From Limnephilus marmoratus (Eukaryota; Arthropoda; Insecta; Trichoptera; Limnephilidae): a stretch of 64,000 bases of DNA. Location: assembly GCA_917880885.1 (NCBI GenBank), contig OU862909.1:34160405-34224404 (forward strand), in the 5' to 3' direction. This document shows positions 33,910 to 44,721 of this stretch, one piece after another (within the stretch, counting starts at the first letter, position 1; the number at the start of each line of letters is the position of its first letter). The notes under the pieces were generated by a model that saw nothing but the letters and a program-made list of their open reading frames with translations, had not been told where the DNA came from and did no database searches. Position numbers and translations under genes: made by a program.

Positions 33910-34006
33910 ATTTTGTTTTTTGAAGAGTTTTATTAAATGTACATTTGTTACTTAAATTATTAAAGTAACAAATTTACATTTAATAAAACTCTTCAAAAAA
34001 CAAAAT
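33910..34006. repeat. 97-bp near-perfect palindrome (fused TIR tips)
   Basis: ATTTTGTTTTTTGAAGAGTT...GTTACTT, a short AAATTATT centre, then the reverse complement. Its tips are the TIR of the 31824-32605 element joined end to end. Confidence 0.8.
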
Positions 34007-34177
34007 ATCAATAATGTCCTTTAACCCCTCAGGCCTCAGACCTACTTTGTCGGACGGTCAAAATATTTCCGCTTTACAATAAAATCCAAATAAATAAAAT
34101 ATTTCAAAACGCATCCGTAAACTAAAAAATGTTTTTAAAAGGTTATGAAATAAGCTTTTAAATTTTATAATTCGAAA

Positions 34178-34279
34178 TCTAATATATAAAATTCTCGTGT
34201 CACGGTGTTTGTTACCATACTCCTCCGTTGACAACAGTTTTTGATTCTGAGGCGGTACGAAGTTCGCCGGATCAGCTAG
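34178..34279 (+). mobile_element. 102-bp Helitron remnant or minimal Helitron
   Basis: Begins TCTAATATATAAAATTCTCG after A. Ends with GGCGGTACGAAGTTCGCC (a hairpin with GGCG/CGCC) then GGATCAGCTAG|T. These are classic insect Helitron termini, only 102 bp apart. The interior is deleted. Confidence 0.85.
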
Positions 34280-36650
34280 TAAACATATAATTTTCGAAAT
34301 ACAATTTTTTTTAATGCAAATATAAGATAGTTTTAAACATTGCTTACCGTACAATTTTTCTAACTAAAATTACCTAATGATACAAAAAAACACTCACTAC
34401 TAGGCAAATGTAATATAAACGTTATCGTCAACTTGTTTTTTGTCGTTTCATTTAAAAAAATTCCAGAAGCAAATTTTTTTTCGTTTCATAAAAGTAAGTT
34501 TAAGTAATAGCGTTGTGTTTTCTCTTTCTAACATCGTTTAGATCATATTTCTAACCATGTTAGCAAGGGAGACACAACGATTTCTATGAGATCTATGTGA
34601 GTTGTTCCGAAAAGCGAACAAATTAGCCTGTGAGGTTAATAATACTAAGATTCCAAATGCATTGTATGGGTATTATACGCTATCCAACCTCACAAAGAAA
34701 AGCAAAACATTTAAAATACAAATGGGTAAAATTTTAACAAAATTTTTATTGTTACATCAATACAGTCTTGAAGTGTAAAACTTCGTAAAACTAACACAAT
34801 TTAAAATATAAAATAACATTTGTAAAAATACGTTTAATTTTTAAATTAAAGTGCAATGAAATCGCAGAAAGCATATTACTTTAGTCGGAAATTTAATGTT
34901 GAAATTATTTCGCACAAAAGAATCAAAACGATTATGCGGGAAAACCTTTACGGCTCGAGCAGACTGTTCCGCACACAAAGACCGTCGAATAACAAATTTC
35001 CCGGTTTTATCCTGTTCGGTCACATTGTTATAACATCCCCCGAAGTTGTTTTCATATTTTCAATATTATGGCAAGCGGCTTCGGCATGGCGGTGTTGCCT
35101 TTGGAATTTTTAATTTCCTGGATACGTGTCGCCTGGGCTGGGCGGTACCGGTTGGGAACCTACCTGCTACCGAAGGTATTGCCTGTCCCGTGTTCAAACG
35201 TTCACCGTATGGCTGCCAATGCGCTTTCTTATGGAAATACACCTTTCAATTTGTGAAAAGTTCAATTTAACTCGCGTTTCTTGAATTGGAATTGAATTTG
35301 CATGTTGAAATGCAATGATTGTTTTCCGTGCAATGTGATCGTTTTTCAGCTGTCATCGCAATAGAACATGGTAAGAGGGTATTCGAAATTAAAATATTAT
35401 ATTAGGTACTACTGCAGATATAAAATTACTGCCCCATTTTAAACGAATACTTCACAAACTTAAAACAGTTTTATTGAGCGCTTTTAATACCTATTACCGT
35501 GACGGCACAAAAGAGGCAATAAACATACGTTCCTTAACACAATAATGCTGCAGCTCTTTCAAAAGATGAGATATACAATGTATGTAGGTCTGTTTCCTCC
35601 AAAAGAAAAAAAGTTATCATTTTCTTGCATCTCTCTCACAAACCGCACCGTGACGTGTCCGTACACACCTACAATACTACTAGCTGTGACGATAATTTTG
35701 AAAGTATGGAATATAGTTACAAGGATTTAGAAGTATGAGTGAAATCCAAAAATTCAAAAACGTCAAACGTCAATGGTTCTTAAACATATAATGCTGCAAC
35801 TTTTTCTTACACACCATATAACAGTTGAAAATGAGACAATCGGTGGACGTATGTCCGCACCCCCCAAAGGAAACGTACAATTATTATCGTTCATCGCCCA
35901 CACAGGTATTACAAAAATAAAACGCAGTTTCCGTCGCCGTAGCTGAGCCGTAATAAGCTAATAAGATATAACTGTTTCCTCCAAAGAAAAAAAGTAGTAC
36001 TTAGTATAAACACGTATATTGTATGTATCGACGTTTGTTTCACCATTATATATGTGCTTGTTTTCACAATATTTTATTGAGATATATTTATTTTACTATG
36101 TCTGTAATTTCTATTGCTTATTTTTCAAAATTAGTTGTCAGGAAAGTCCTACATTGGACATCCAAGGGATACAAAGTCGTTTGGATGAAGTATACATACA
36201 GTTAAACCCTTTGTACGGCGTTAATGATAACACTTACACGTTATTAAAACTAAACACAATGTAATTACAAAATAGTAAAATTTCCATGTTTCTGTCGTTT
36301 TACCCATAAATGAATAAGTTATCAATATCAAAACCGGAGAAAGTATAACATAGCTCGTTCTTATTACACTTATATATTATTTGTAACGTTCCCCTACCCC
36401 TGATAGTTCAAAGAGCATCGTCAGTAGTAAATATTTAAAATAATGATTTTATAACTCGGGTTTTAAAGCAACTGCGCTACAAAGATTTTTTCAACGTGAG
36501 GAATAGAGTTTAGTATTTTTTATTCATCGTGTCGCAAACTCACCTTGTTTTTTTTATAAAATTTAAAAAAAAATTGTATAGAGTGTTAATAATAAAATGA
36601 GGTAATACAGGTAATCAAAAACCTACTTCGGTACAGATCCAGAACATTCA
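34280..36650. other. Unassigned DNA
   Basis: No gene recognised. Short open frames at 34856-35270 show no domain. Loose direct repeats (AATGCTGCAGCTCTTTC / AATGCTGCAACTTTTTC at 35543 and 35790; CTGTTTCCTCCAAA at 35590 and 35971) suggest a decayed duplicated element. Confidence 0.4.
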
Positions 36651-36654
36651 CAAA

Positions 36655-36925
36655 AAAATTACACATTAAATTAAATAAAACTATTAACTTTAGGAAAAAT
36701 ATATGAATACAATTCATGTCTCCTTATATACAAAATAAATAATAAACTCACATACAAACACAGAATTCATTAAAACTTCCTAAGTACACAAGACGATAAC
36801 ATACATTTAAACACAGCCACGCTAACTGTGGTAAGCAATTCATTGGGTACGAGGGGGAAACCTATGTAATTGCCTTCCAAAAAATGAAAAAAAGCTGTAA
36901 AGGGTAAATTTAAAAAAATATGTAT
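36655..36925 (+). pseudogene. Degenerate LINE ORF2 C-terminus
   Basis: Broken frames give CLLIYKINNKLTYKHRIH, NIHLNTATLT and, after a shift, NLCNCLPKNEKKL, the usual YN.LP end. Several indels. Low certainty. Confidence 0.4.
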
Positions 36926-37933
36926 ATATTCTTAATAAACAAAATAACGAAATAGAAAAACACTGTATTTTAATATAATGTAAAAAGTATTTCGTTTAGT
37001 TTAATGTATTTAGATATTTCTAGTTTAATAAGTGAAAATGTAATTTTGTTTTTTATGGAATAAAAAACTTTAAAAAAATATTCTTTCAGAGTTGACATAA
37101 TATTATAATGGATTTACAAAATATCTCTGTATAGAATCGTTGACGTATATTGCCAATTTTGTAAGCATACTTAGATTTATCATGGAAACCAATGGGCTTG
37201 CCTCCTGATTATTTTTTTAATTTTAATGAAAAATATTATTTGTGGAGAGTTAATAACGACAGTAAAATTAGTTTATCGATATCTCAAAAAATGACGAAGC
37301 GAAGAAAAAATTATGAGCTTTCAAAGAGAACGGGTCAAACTGGGTTATCTCGTGACGTAACACGAGACAATATTCAGTACAATTCTTAATTCGAATGGGA
37401 AACGCAGTACCGCCGCGTATGTACCGTGATGTCACACGCTTTTCGGCCTGCCGCAAATTTTAACATTTTTACGACTTATATATTCGGGACACTCGGTATT
37501 TTACAAAAATTCATAAAGTTCTGTTCTCAGTATGCTCTAATTAATAAGATATCTACGTTAGTAAAAAATACGAATTTTACAATATAATAAACCAATATGC
37601 CTTTCGTTTGGATGTAGTGAATTTTCTAAAGTGGTGCATACAGAAATAAGTAACTTAATGAGTAACTTTTGAAAGAAAGCATCGTAAATAAAATGCATCT
37701 GAAATCTGAAGTAGTGTCCGACCGAAACAGACTTTCCACCGAAACCGAACCTTCCGTGTCTGTCTCAGTTTCGGCCGAAACCGAAACTTTTTCAGACATG
37801 TTAAAAATCGATTGTTTACTGTTATTTGGCTTATTGCACACCATACTGATATAATTTTCAAAAAATGATGTAAGAAATAGAATTTGAATAACACAAAGCG
37901 CTTTTCTGTAAGTTGTACTGTTCTTTCTTTATA

Positions 37934-37949
37934 GCCCCCCCCCCCCTCC
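37934..37949. repeat. Poly-C run
   Basis: GCCCCCCCCCCTCCC within hAT-type element. Confidence 0.8.
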
Positions 37950-38039
37950 CAAAGTCAGTCGGCTCCATCCTACCCTCCATTCTGTACTATGAGTAAAGAC
38001 GAATTGAAATAAAAAAATGTGAATTTTACACTGACACAA

Positions 38040-38150
38040 AGGTTACGTTAGGTTGGGTTATGGGCTATTTTTCAATTTTTTTTCATATCTTTTAATGACT
38101 TTTCAAAGAGGTGATGAATTGGGTTGATTCTGAGTTGCCATGGAGCCGTT
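38040..38150 (+). repeat. R4 interspersed repeat, copy 3
   Basis: GGTTACGTTAGGTTGGGTTA, TGGGCTATTTTTC, TTAATGACTTTTCAAAGAGG and GGTTGATTCTGAG. Confidence 0.6.
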
Positions 38151-38290
38151 TATTCATTAACAATTATTAAATTAAGGGAACTATTCCACATGCCTAAAAA
38201 AATCCATTTTTAGCTAGTTTTATTTTTTGCAATCAATTTTCTTAGAGTGAATGTAGTTCGTGAATTCATCATGATATTCAAACATAACAA

Positions 38291-39119
38291 TAGGCCACTT
38301 GCATCAAATTTAAAAAAAAAAATCCGGTTTAGGCAAATATTCTAAGACATTCTGTATTTTTTATTATTTTTTAATCCCATTTTTGAAACCCTGGCGATTT
38401 TTTGAAAATTTCAATCCGTAAAATCACCATTTTTTATAAACTGGAAAGACGGGACATAAATTTATAGGTGCAAAAAACGATAATTACATAGCCGAAAATC
38501 ATTTAAAAAAGAACGTTTTCCACACGAATGGCACAAGATAATAACGAGACATACCAAAAATATTACATCTCATAAATATATTTTTCCTTGATCCATCTTA
38601 TTGATCATAAATCATTATAATTTTCATCGTCTATATTACTAAATCCAATGTAATGTACTTGTACTTGTAAATTATAATAATAATAAGAATATTAAAAAAA
38701 ATGATTTTGTCAAAATCTGCACCATCACCATTATACCTCTAAAACAAGTACAGACAGCATAGAATGTACGGGGTTCTCTTCACAACATCTGTCAAAAAGT
38801 CAAACCAAATGATAAGTTCGCAGGGAACAAACAATAAATCTAGTGAATGTTAAATGTCAAATTTAAAAATTCGCTTGAAATCAAAGTGTTGCCATATAAA
38901 AAAATAAATCAGTGTGGAATTTTACAAAATTAATAGGAAAATTTTCGGAGACGGGACATTTTCATGTAGTGACGTCACGAGCCCAAATAATGGATTTATT
39001 TATTTAAAAAAAAAATTGTACATTCCTAAATTTTTTTGCTAACATTTCCGTAATGTTAGTAAAAAAATCTATCCACACGATTTTTTCTAAGTCGTTATGA
39101 AATCCATGCAAGTGGCCCG
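38291..39119 (-). mobile_element. Non-autonomous TIR element (~830 bp), copy B
   Basis: Reverse orientation of 4321-5144 with TIRs TAGGCCACTTGCAT and ATGCAAGTGGCCCG. It sits wholly inside the 37712-39359 hAT-type element and is therefore younger than it. Confidence 0.78.
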
Positions 39120-39917
39120 TTGTTTGGCGAATGGAAGAGAACTATTCATAAACACACATTGAAAAACTACTTTCCAAACGTAAATGGAAAAACGAGAACA
39201 AAGAATGAATTTAAATTGAATTCTAATAATATGCAAAGGAAACTACGATAATATGCTACAAAATTTACGTTGCAGATTTTCTGCCGAAACCGAAACTGAT
39301 GCCGAAACTAGATTTTTTTGCCGAAACTTGCCGAAACCGACACTTTCGGTCGGTCACTAATCTGAAGTATCAATATTGTTTGGGGTTTTTAATGTTTAAG
39401 CAGGATACCAGGTTTTTAATGTTTAAATTTAATAATAAAGATATTAGAAACAAGGGTCATCAACCATTCTTTGTGTGAAACGACGCTCAAAAAAGTGTCG
39501 CAAACACAACAAACGCAAAACTTTCTTTGGTCCAACTGCTTGTGTAATTATTAAACGATAACAAATTACAAATTTTTGGTAAATATGTTTTTAATCGTAA
39601 TATAATTCAATTTAAAGAAGTAACCCACAGCAATAAACCTTATTCTTCCGTGCGCCACAGATTGGAACGCAGATAATGTATAAACTTTATTATTTGACAT
39701 ATTTCTTCGTCTCATCACTTCATTATCCACCCCGAAAGCCTTAAAAATCTAATTAATTTTTCAATACTTTACGATTGCGTAAAAATTCCAGACTCTCTTC
39801 TTTAAAATTCCGATGAACAGTGGCGGCACCGCGTGTCGTTACTTGATTTGGATTTTTAACTATTCAATTTATAGTTTTTTTGTTTATGGTTTTTCTCCTT
39901 TACTCGAATGTTAATTT

Positions 39918-40235
39918 ACAGGGTGTTAGGGGACGTACTTGACTTACTTTAACCAGTGATTCCTGACATTATTTGGAGTAAAAAAATGTAAAAGAAATTT
40001 TGGTCTTTTAAAAGTTGAACAGTTGGAGGCGGGGTAAGGGGTTCGTCGGACACCCGGCTGAGTGACGAGTGATGACATGTGGAAGAATTTTTTTTGTTTG
40101 ATCTTGAAGAAAAAATTTTTAAAAAAAGTCGTCAAAAAAAGTCACCGGACAGCAAAATTTCATTTACATTTTTTACTCCAAATAATGTCAGGAATCACTG
40201 GGTAAAGTAAGTCAAGTACGTCCCTTTACACCCTG
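39918..40235. mobile_element. Foldback MITE (TTTGGAGTAAAAA family), short copy
   Basis: About 318 bp with ~70-bp TIRs: ACAGGGTGTTAGGGGACGTA, CCAGTGATTCCTGACATTAT at the left, and ATAATGTCAGGAATCACTGG, TACGTCCCTTTACACCCTGT at the right. Only ~180 bp of unique interior. Confidence 0.78.
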
Positions 40236-40356
40236 TATATTGTGAACAAAATCTGTGTCGGGAATGTCTTTTTCAGTTTTAGACAAACTTTCAGTGATAA
40301 TATAAACTAAGCTGATTATAATATACGTTATATGAAGTAGCAAATACTCTTTTGAC

Positions 40357-40698
40357 GGCGGGTACCTACCGCCACCTCGGGAGCCATTTATTGGATAATC
40401 AACATCCCTGCCCCAATAGGGCACCTCAAGTGGTTCGCTAGGTTTGATGACTTAGTGCCCGGATTCGTGCTGTGAGGTTTGTCTAGGCCTTGGCGGCGGA
40501 TGCGTTTGTCCTCATACTGCATGGTGGGCCGGATAGGGTGACCTGTCACTCAACTGGGCGCATTGACCCACAGATTCCTACGCACCCCGAATACCTTTTT
40601 TCTTCCCAGAAGTTCTTCTCCTTCCTTTACCTAAAAAGACCCTCCTCACAGTATCCCCAAAGATGACATGGGCTCTGAGGGATTTTGAATGTAAAAAA
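40357..40698 (+). mobile_element. R1 SINE-like repeat, full length
   Basis: Head GGCGGGTACCTACCGCCACC, GGATAATCAACATCCCTGCC, middle GCATGGTGGGCCGGATAGGG, CT-rich block CTTCTCCTTCCTTTACC, then the LINE-like tail CCCCAAAGATGACATGGGC and an A run. Confidence 0.8.
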
Positions 40699-40761
40699 AT
40701 AATATATATACTTGTATATATGATAAAATACTCATTAGTTTACTACTACTGATTAGTTTAG

Positions 40762-40804
40762 ACAAGGTTAGGTAAGATAAGGTTTGGTTAGGATAGGTTA
40801 GATT
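40762..40804 (+). repeat. Degenerate GGTTAGG-type repeats
   Basis: AAGGTTAGGTAAGATAAGG, TTTGGTTAGGATAGGTTAG resemble a decayed array of the insect telomere unit TTAGG, but it is short and imperfect. Confidence 0.35.
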
Positions 40805-41299
40805 TTTTTTGTAATGTTTTCTTCAAAGTTAAGTTTTGTCATCATTTTTGTAATGAAAACCCATCGACGATATCGTGATACCTGCCACTAAAAACACATT
40901 TTAATTTATAAGCATTGCGATTTGAAAAGAATTTTTACAATTTCTGTTGTTTTTTGGAAACTTCTTTGGAATTTCTGTTAGAATTTGGAAACTCCATGCC
41001 CCGTTCATATGTTTCATTAATTTCATACTTACATTCATGTAAGTTTAGTAACTAGGAACTCTGAGCATTGATATGGAGACCGCCTCGCGCCACCCAGTTA
41101 TTAATCACCGCGAGAAGTCTACGCCAACTTAATTAATTGCAAAGTGGTCTTGTGCTGGTTAGCAGATGCTGATAAATGAAAACAATTATTTTCTAAGCGC
41201 GCCGCTGTACCCACAGTTCTTATCTTCTTTCGTTTAAACGGAATATTTAAAAATGGAATTTTTTTACATACCTACAATTAAAACCCATATTAAAGCCTC

Positions 41300-41690
41300 G
41301 ATGACATTGAGCGAGTTTACAAGCTACTAGCCGGTGATTTCACTATCTGCTAGTAAACTCGCTCAGTGTAATCGTATTACTAGCTAACTAGCAGATTGTG
41401 AACAACCTACGAAGAAAGTTGAAAGGGGGTCAAGTTTGTTCGCTACTCGCTAGCGTGTACGGCGCAAGATGGCGTCCTTCGAACAACTGATTTCGTAACT
41501 GTCAAACTACTGCTTGATCTGGATTATTCGTTGTACAATCTGTTAAGTAACCGGCAAATAGCTACTAGCGGTGAGCTAACTGCGAATATCTCAATTTTTC
41601 TAAAAAATGTCGACAGAACTAGTTTGCGCGGGAGTCATTATTTTAGCTCAGATTTTTCACTAGCTAGTTCGCTACCGAGCGAGTGAAACG
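41300..41690. repeat. CTAGC-rich inverted-repeat region (possible MITE)
   Basis: GAGCGAGTTTACAAGCTACT...GCTAGTAAACTCGCTC forms a hairpin at 41311-41367. Further GCTAGC/ACTAGC blocks recur to GTTCGCTACCGAGCGAG at 41667. Its borders are not defined. Confidence 0.4.
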
Positions 41691-41699
41691 TTTTATGTG

Positions 41700-41982
41700 T
41701 ATGTAGGTACGATTGTTATTTTTGGAGTCGGTGTCAGCCAAGGTAGGTTTGTAATTACATACGTAGTTATTGGTGAGATGTGCTTGTGTCGCATGCGCGA
41801 CTTGACGAGGCGAGAGGCGAGAGGCGAGAGGCGCGAGCGGAGCCATGCCGGGAGAGGGGGGCTGTCAAGTGAACACGCCGGGCACACGTCAGGTCGCGCT
41901 TGTGATACAAGCACATCTCACCTATATGTATGTAGTTACCTTGGCTGACACCGACTCAAAAAATAACAATCCTACCTACATA
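41700..41982. mobile_element. Foldback MITE with ~90-bp TIRs
   Basis: TATGTAGGTACGATTGTTAT, GAGTCGGTGTCAGCCAAGGT, GGTGAGATGTGCTTGTG at the left is mirrored at 41900-41982. The centre has GAGGCGA heptamer repeats (41812-41838) and GC-rich sequence. No coding. Confidence 0.8.
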
Positions 41983-42069
41983 TTGAGGAGTTGAAAAAGT
42001 AAGTTGATTAGGAAGTTGTAGGAGAATACACAATTCTTTTTTTACTTTTTAGTGCATATTATTTTGTTT

Positions 42070-42687
42070 TGGAATAGTTTTTTTTGAAGTCGGTTTTTTT
42101 TTGTTAAAATTTTTGTTTATTTTTTGATTTTTAGTGAATCTGAAGTACACTAACTAATTTGTCAGAAATATGTGTAGACCTACTAAACGTGCTGTTCATA
42201 TGAGACAGATATTACTTGATCATAATGACGTTAAGGTAGGTGACTCAAAGATCCGGATAGCCTATAAAAGATTCGGCCAAGTATCGTTAATTTGCTCCTA
42301 AGAATTGAAGAGTTCCGTTGCTTTGTCATGGATCCCATAATCAGAACCTAACCAAACTCTCATCAAACTACCCTTGAAGTACATCCTTTCCAATAAAAAA
42401 AGAATCATCGAAATCGGTTGTCGTGATATTGAGTTATTCGTCCATTTGTCGCGCACATACTTAATGCACATTTAAGACTGATATGGTTTTCTCATGGATG
42501 CCATTGTCAGAACTGTATCAAATTGAAATGGGACCACACGGGAAGCACCTGCTTTTAAATAAAAAAGAAATGTCAATTTCGGTTCACCCAGTCGAAAGTT
42601 CTGAGGTAACAAACATTAAATTTTTTTTTTTTAAATACAGTTGAATTGAGAACCTCCTCCTTTTTTGAAGTCGTTTAAAAAGACTAG
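42070..42687 (+). repeat. Interspersed repeat ending TTTTTTGAAGTCGTTT
   Basis: Contains AACCTCCTCCTTTTTTGAAG at the 3' side, a sequence I know to be widespread in insect genomes, and TTTTTTGAAGTCGGTTT at 42083. Borders and class are uncertain. Confidence 0.4.
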
Positions 42688-43732
42688 TGATCTAGAATTA
42701 ACGTTTATTAGCAATGTTTATCTTACGACATAATGAACGAAATTGAGTTTTGGGGTGAAATGTACCCCGTGTCCCTATAGTGCACCGGGGTACTTCTTTA
42801 TACGTATAGATTGGTAATACTCGTATATAGCTGAAGTCCCCGGCGCTGCTTGGCCTCCACGCAGAGTTTTTCGAATTCAGATTTAATTTTCATTTTATTT
42901 TCAACGTGAAGTGTGCAAAATTTCATCAAAGTATCAAAATACAGCTTTCAAGTGGGTGAGAGAAAGGGATGTGGGTGTGTTTTCGAAATCTCATATGGAC
43001 AGTGACATTCCTCTTAATTTGAAAATCAAGTGTGCAAAATTTCATCAACATCGAAATAAAACTGTAGATTTGTATACAAACCAAATCTACACCGATCGCC
43101 ACAAAGCCACTAACAGACACTCTACTTTATACATTAGATTACCCATTATATGAGGGCTGTCTGTAAAATAAGGTCTCCAAGGTGCTGCGGTCGCGAGGAA
43201 AGATTTAAATTTTAGATAAATTCACACCCGGCGGATGCGGCGAGTGAAAGCTCCATCGCGAACAGCTGCCACGCCGAGACTAAGCGTCACAGAGGGTGCG
43301 TCACAGACTAAGCGTCATAGTGGTGGGGATTTTACAAGGGGAAACCAGGCTGCATGCCAGTGTTGCCGGATCGCGTATTTCCAATCCCTAACGCGGTTGA
43401 GTCACTCTAGCGACTGAGCCGCGTTAGGGATTGGAAGGCGTAAATCGCCTTACAAACACTATCGCATTTCAGTCGCGCTAGTGACTGAACCGCGTTAGGG
43501 ATTGTTATGCATAAATCACCTTACAAAAGCTATACCGATTCAGTCACCTACGTGCTTCGTTGCTCTATCAGTTTCTGTGAGGGCGACGACCGTAATTATA
43601 GAGAGGTTAGCAGAGAGGATGGACAGCGTTTTTTTAGTTAGCATTTTTTTTACATTGAAATTTTATTTTAAGTTAAAAAAAAGCGGTTTTTTTTTAACTG
43701 AGGGTGACGACCGTAATTATAGAAGGGTAAGT

Positions 43733-43811
43733 AGAGAGGATGGACCGCGTTAATTTTCTATGTAAAAAAAAAAATAAGTAAAAAATTAACGCGGTCCATC
43801 CTCTCTGCTTA
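43733..43811. repeat. Secondary palindrome at foldback centre
   Basis: AGAGAGGATGGACCGCGTTA, ATTTTC, A-rich loop, then AAAATTAACGCGGTCCATCC and TCTCT. The same arm tip repeats again at 43850-43895. Confidence 0.8.
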
Positions 43812-44321
43812 TCCTATATATTTAAAAAAATATATATAAATTTTCTATGTAAAAAAAAAAAAAAAATAAGTAAAAAAAACGCAGTTCATCCTCTCTGCTT
43901 ACCCTTCTATAATTACGGTCGTCACCCTCAGTCAAAAAAAAACCCGCGTTTTTTTAACTTAAAATAAATTTTCAATGTGAAAACAATGCTAACTAAAAAA
44001 ACGCTGTCCATCCTCTCTGCTAACTAACCTCTCTATAATTACGGTCGTCGCCCTCACAGAAACTGGTAGAGCAACGAAGCGCGTAGGTGACTGAATCGGT
44101 ATAGCTTTTGTAAGGTGATTTATGCATAACAATCCCTAACGCGGTTCAGTCACTAGCGCGACTGAAATGCGATAGTGTTTGTAAGGCGATTTACGCCTTC
44201 CAATCCCTAACGCGGCTCAGTCGCTAGAGTGACTCAACCGCGTTAGGAATTGGAAATACGCTGCCGGATCGCGTATTTACAAAGCCTATACCGATTCAGT
44301 CGCGGTAACGACAATTTACAT

Positions 44322-44615
44322 TTTAAATATACCTCTATATTGGTAATTTTTATCACATTGCAAAAACAAGAATTGTTCTAAAATCTAGATAAAATAATCT
44401 TTCTGAGGTGTATATTAGAAATTAATAATTTTATTTCTAAATATTTAAATTTAATATTATTCCCATATAATGTAAATACACCACTATATTGATAATTTTT
44501 TATCACTTTGCAAAAACAAAAATTGTTCTAAAATCTAGATAAAATATTCTTTCGAATGTGTATATTAAAAATTAATAATTTTATTTCTAAATATTTAAAT
44601 TTTGATATTGAAAAT
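44322..44615 (+). repeat. Tandem duplication, ~150-bp unit x2
   Basis: TATATTGGTAATTTTTATCA, TTGCAAAAACAAGAATTGTT, TCTAAAATCTAGATAAAAT and TTAATAATTTTATTTCTAAA recur about 150 bp later (44480 on). Confidence 0.78.
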
Positions 44616-44721
44616 TTAAAGCGACTGAAACGCGGTAGGGATTGTAAATACGCTGCCGGATCTCGCGTAAAATTGTTCCTCGCGACCGCAGCACCTCGGA
44701 GATCTTATTTTACGGACAGTC

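Larger units (their letters stand above)
37712..39359. mobile_element. hAT-type element with 8-bp TSD and CCGAAA repeats
   Basis: ATCTGAAG at 37704-37711 is repeated at 39360-39367. The termini TAGTGTCCGACCGAAA and TTTCGGTCGGTCACTA form a 16-bp TIR. Subterminal CCGAAAC repeats stand at both ends (37720-37795, 39285-39350). No transposase frame. The interior includes an R4 copy and a complete ~830-bp TIR element (38291-39119), so most of the length is a later insertion. Confidence 0.82.
43156..44721. mobile_element. Large foldback DNA element (1.57 kb)
   Basis: Outer TIRs of about 45 bp (GGCTGTCTGTAAAATAAGG, GGTGCTGCGGTCGCGAGGAA at 43156-43200, mirrored at 44677-44721). Inside them, two ~385-bp inverted arms (43366-43750 and 43880-44262) match nearly base for base. 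They include AACGCGGTTGAGTCACTC, CACCTTACAAAAGCTATACC, GGGCGACGACCGTAATTATA and GAGAGGATGGACAGCG. Each arm also has its own internal hairpin around the AATCCCTAACGCGG motif. The centre carries a secondary palindrome and AT-rich runs. The right inner part has a tandem pair of ~150-bp units. No ORF of note; no TSD was resolved. Confidence 0.82.

Noticed and set aside
34856..35270. Overlapping frames with moderate GC
   Set aside because: No family motif and no convincing splice signals; frames contradict each other.
40762..40804. Interstitial telomere array
   Set aside because: Only a handful of imperfect GGTTAGG-like units; too short and irregular to claim.
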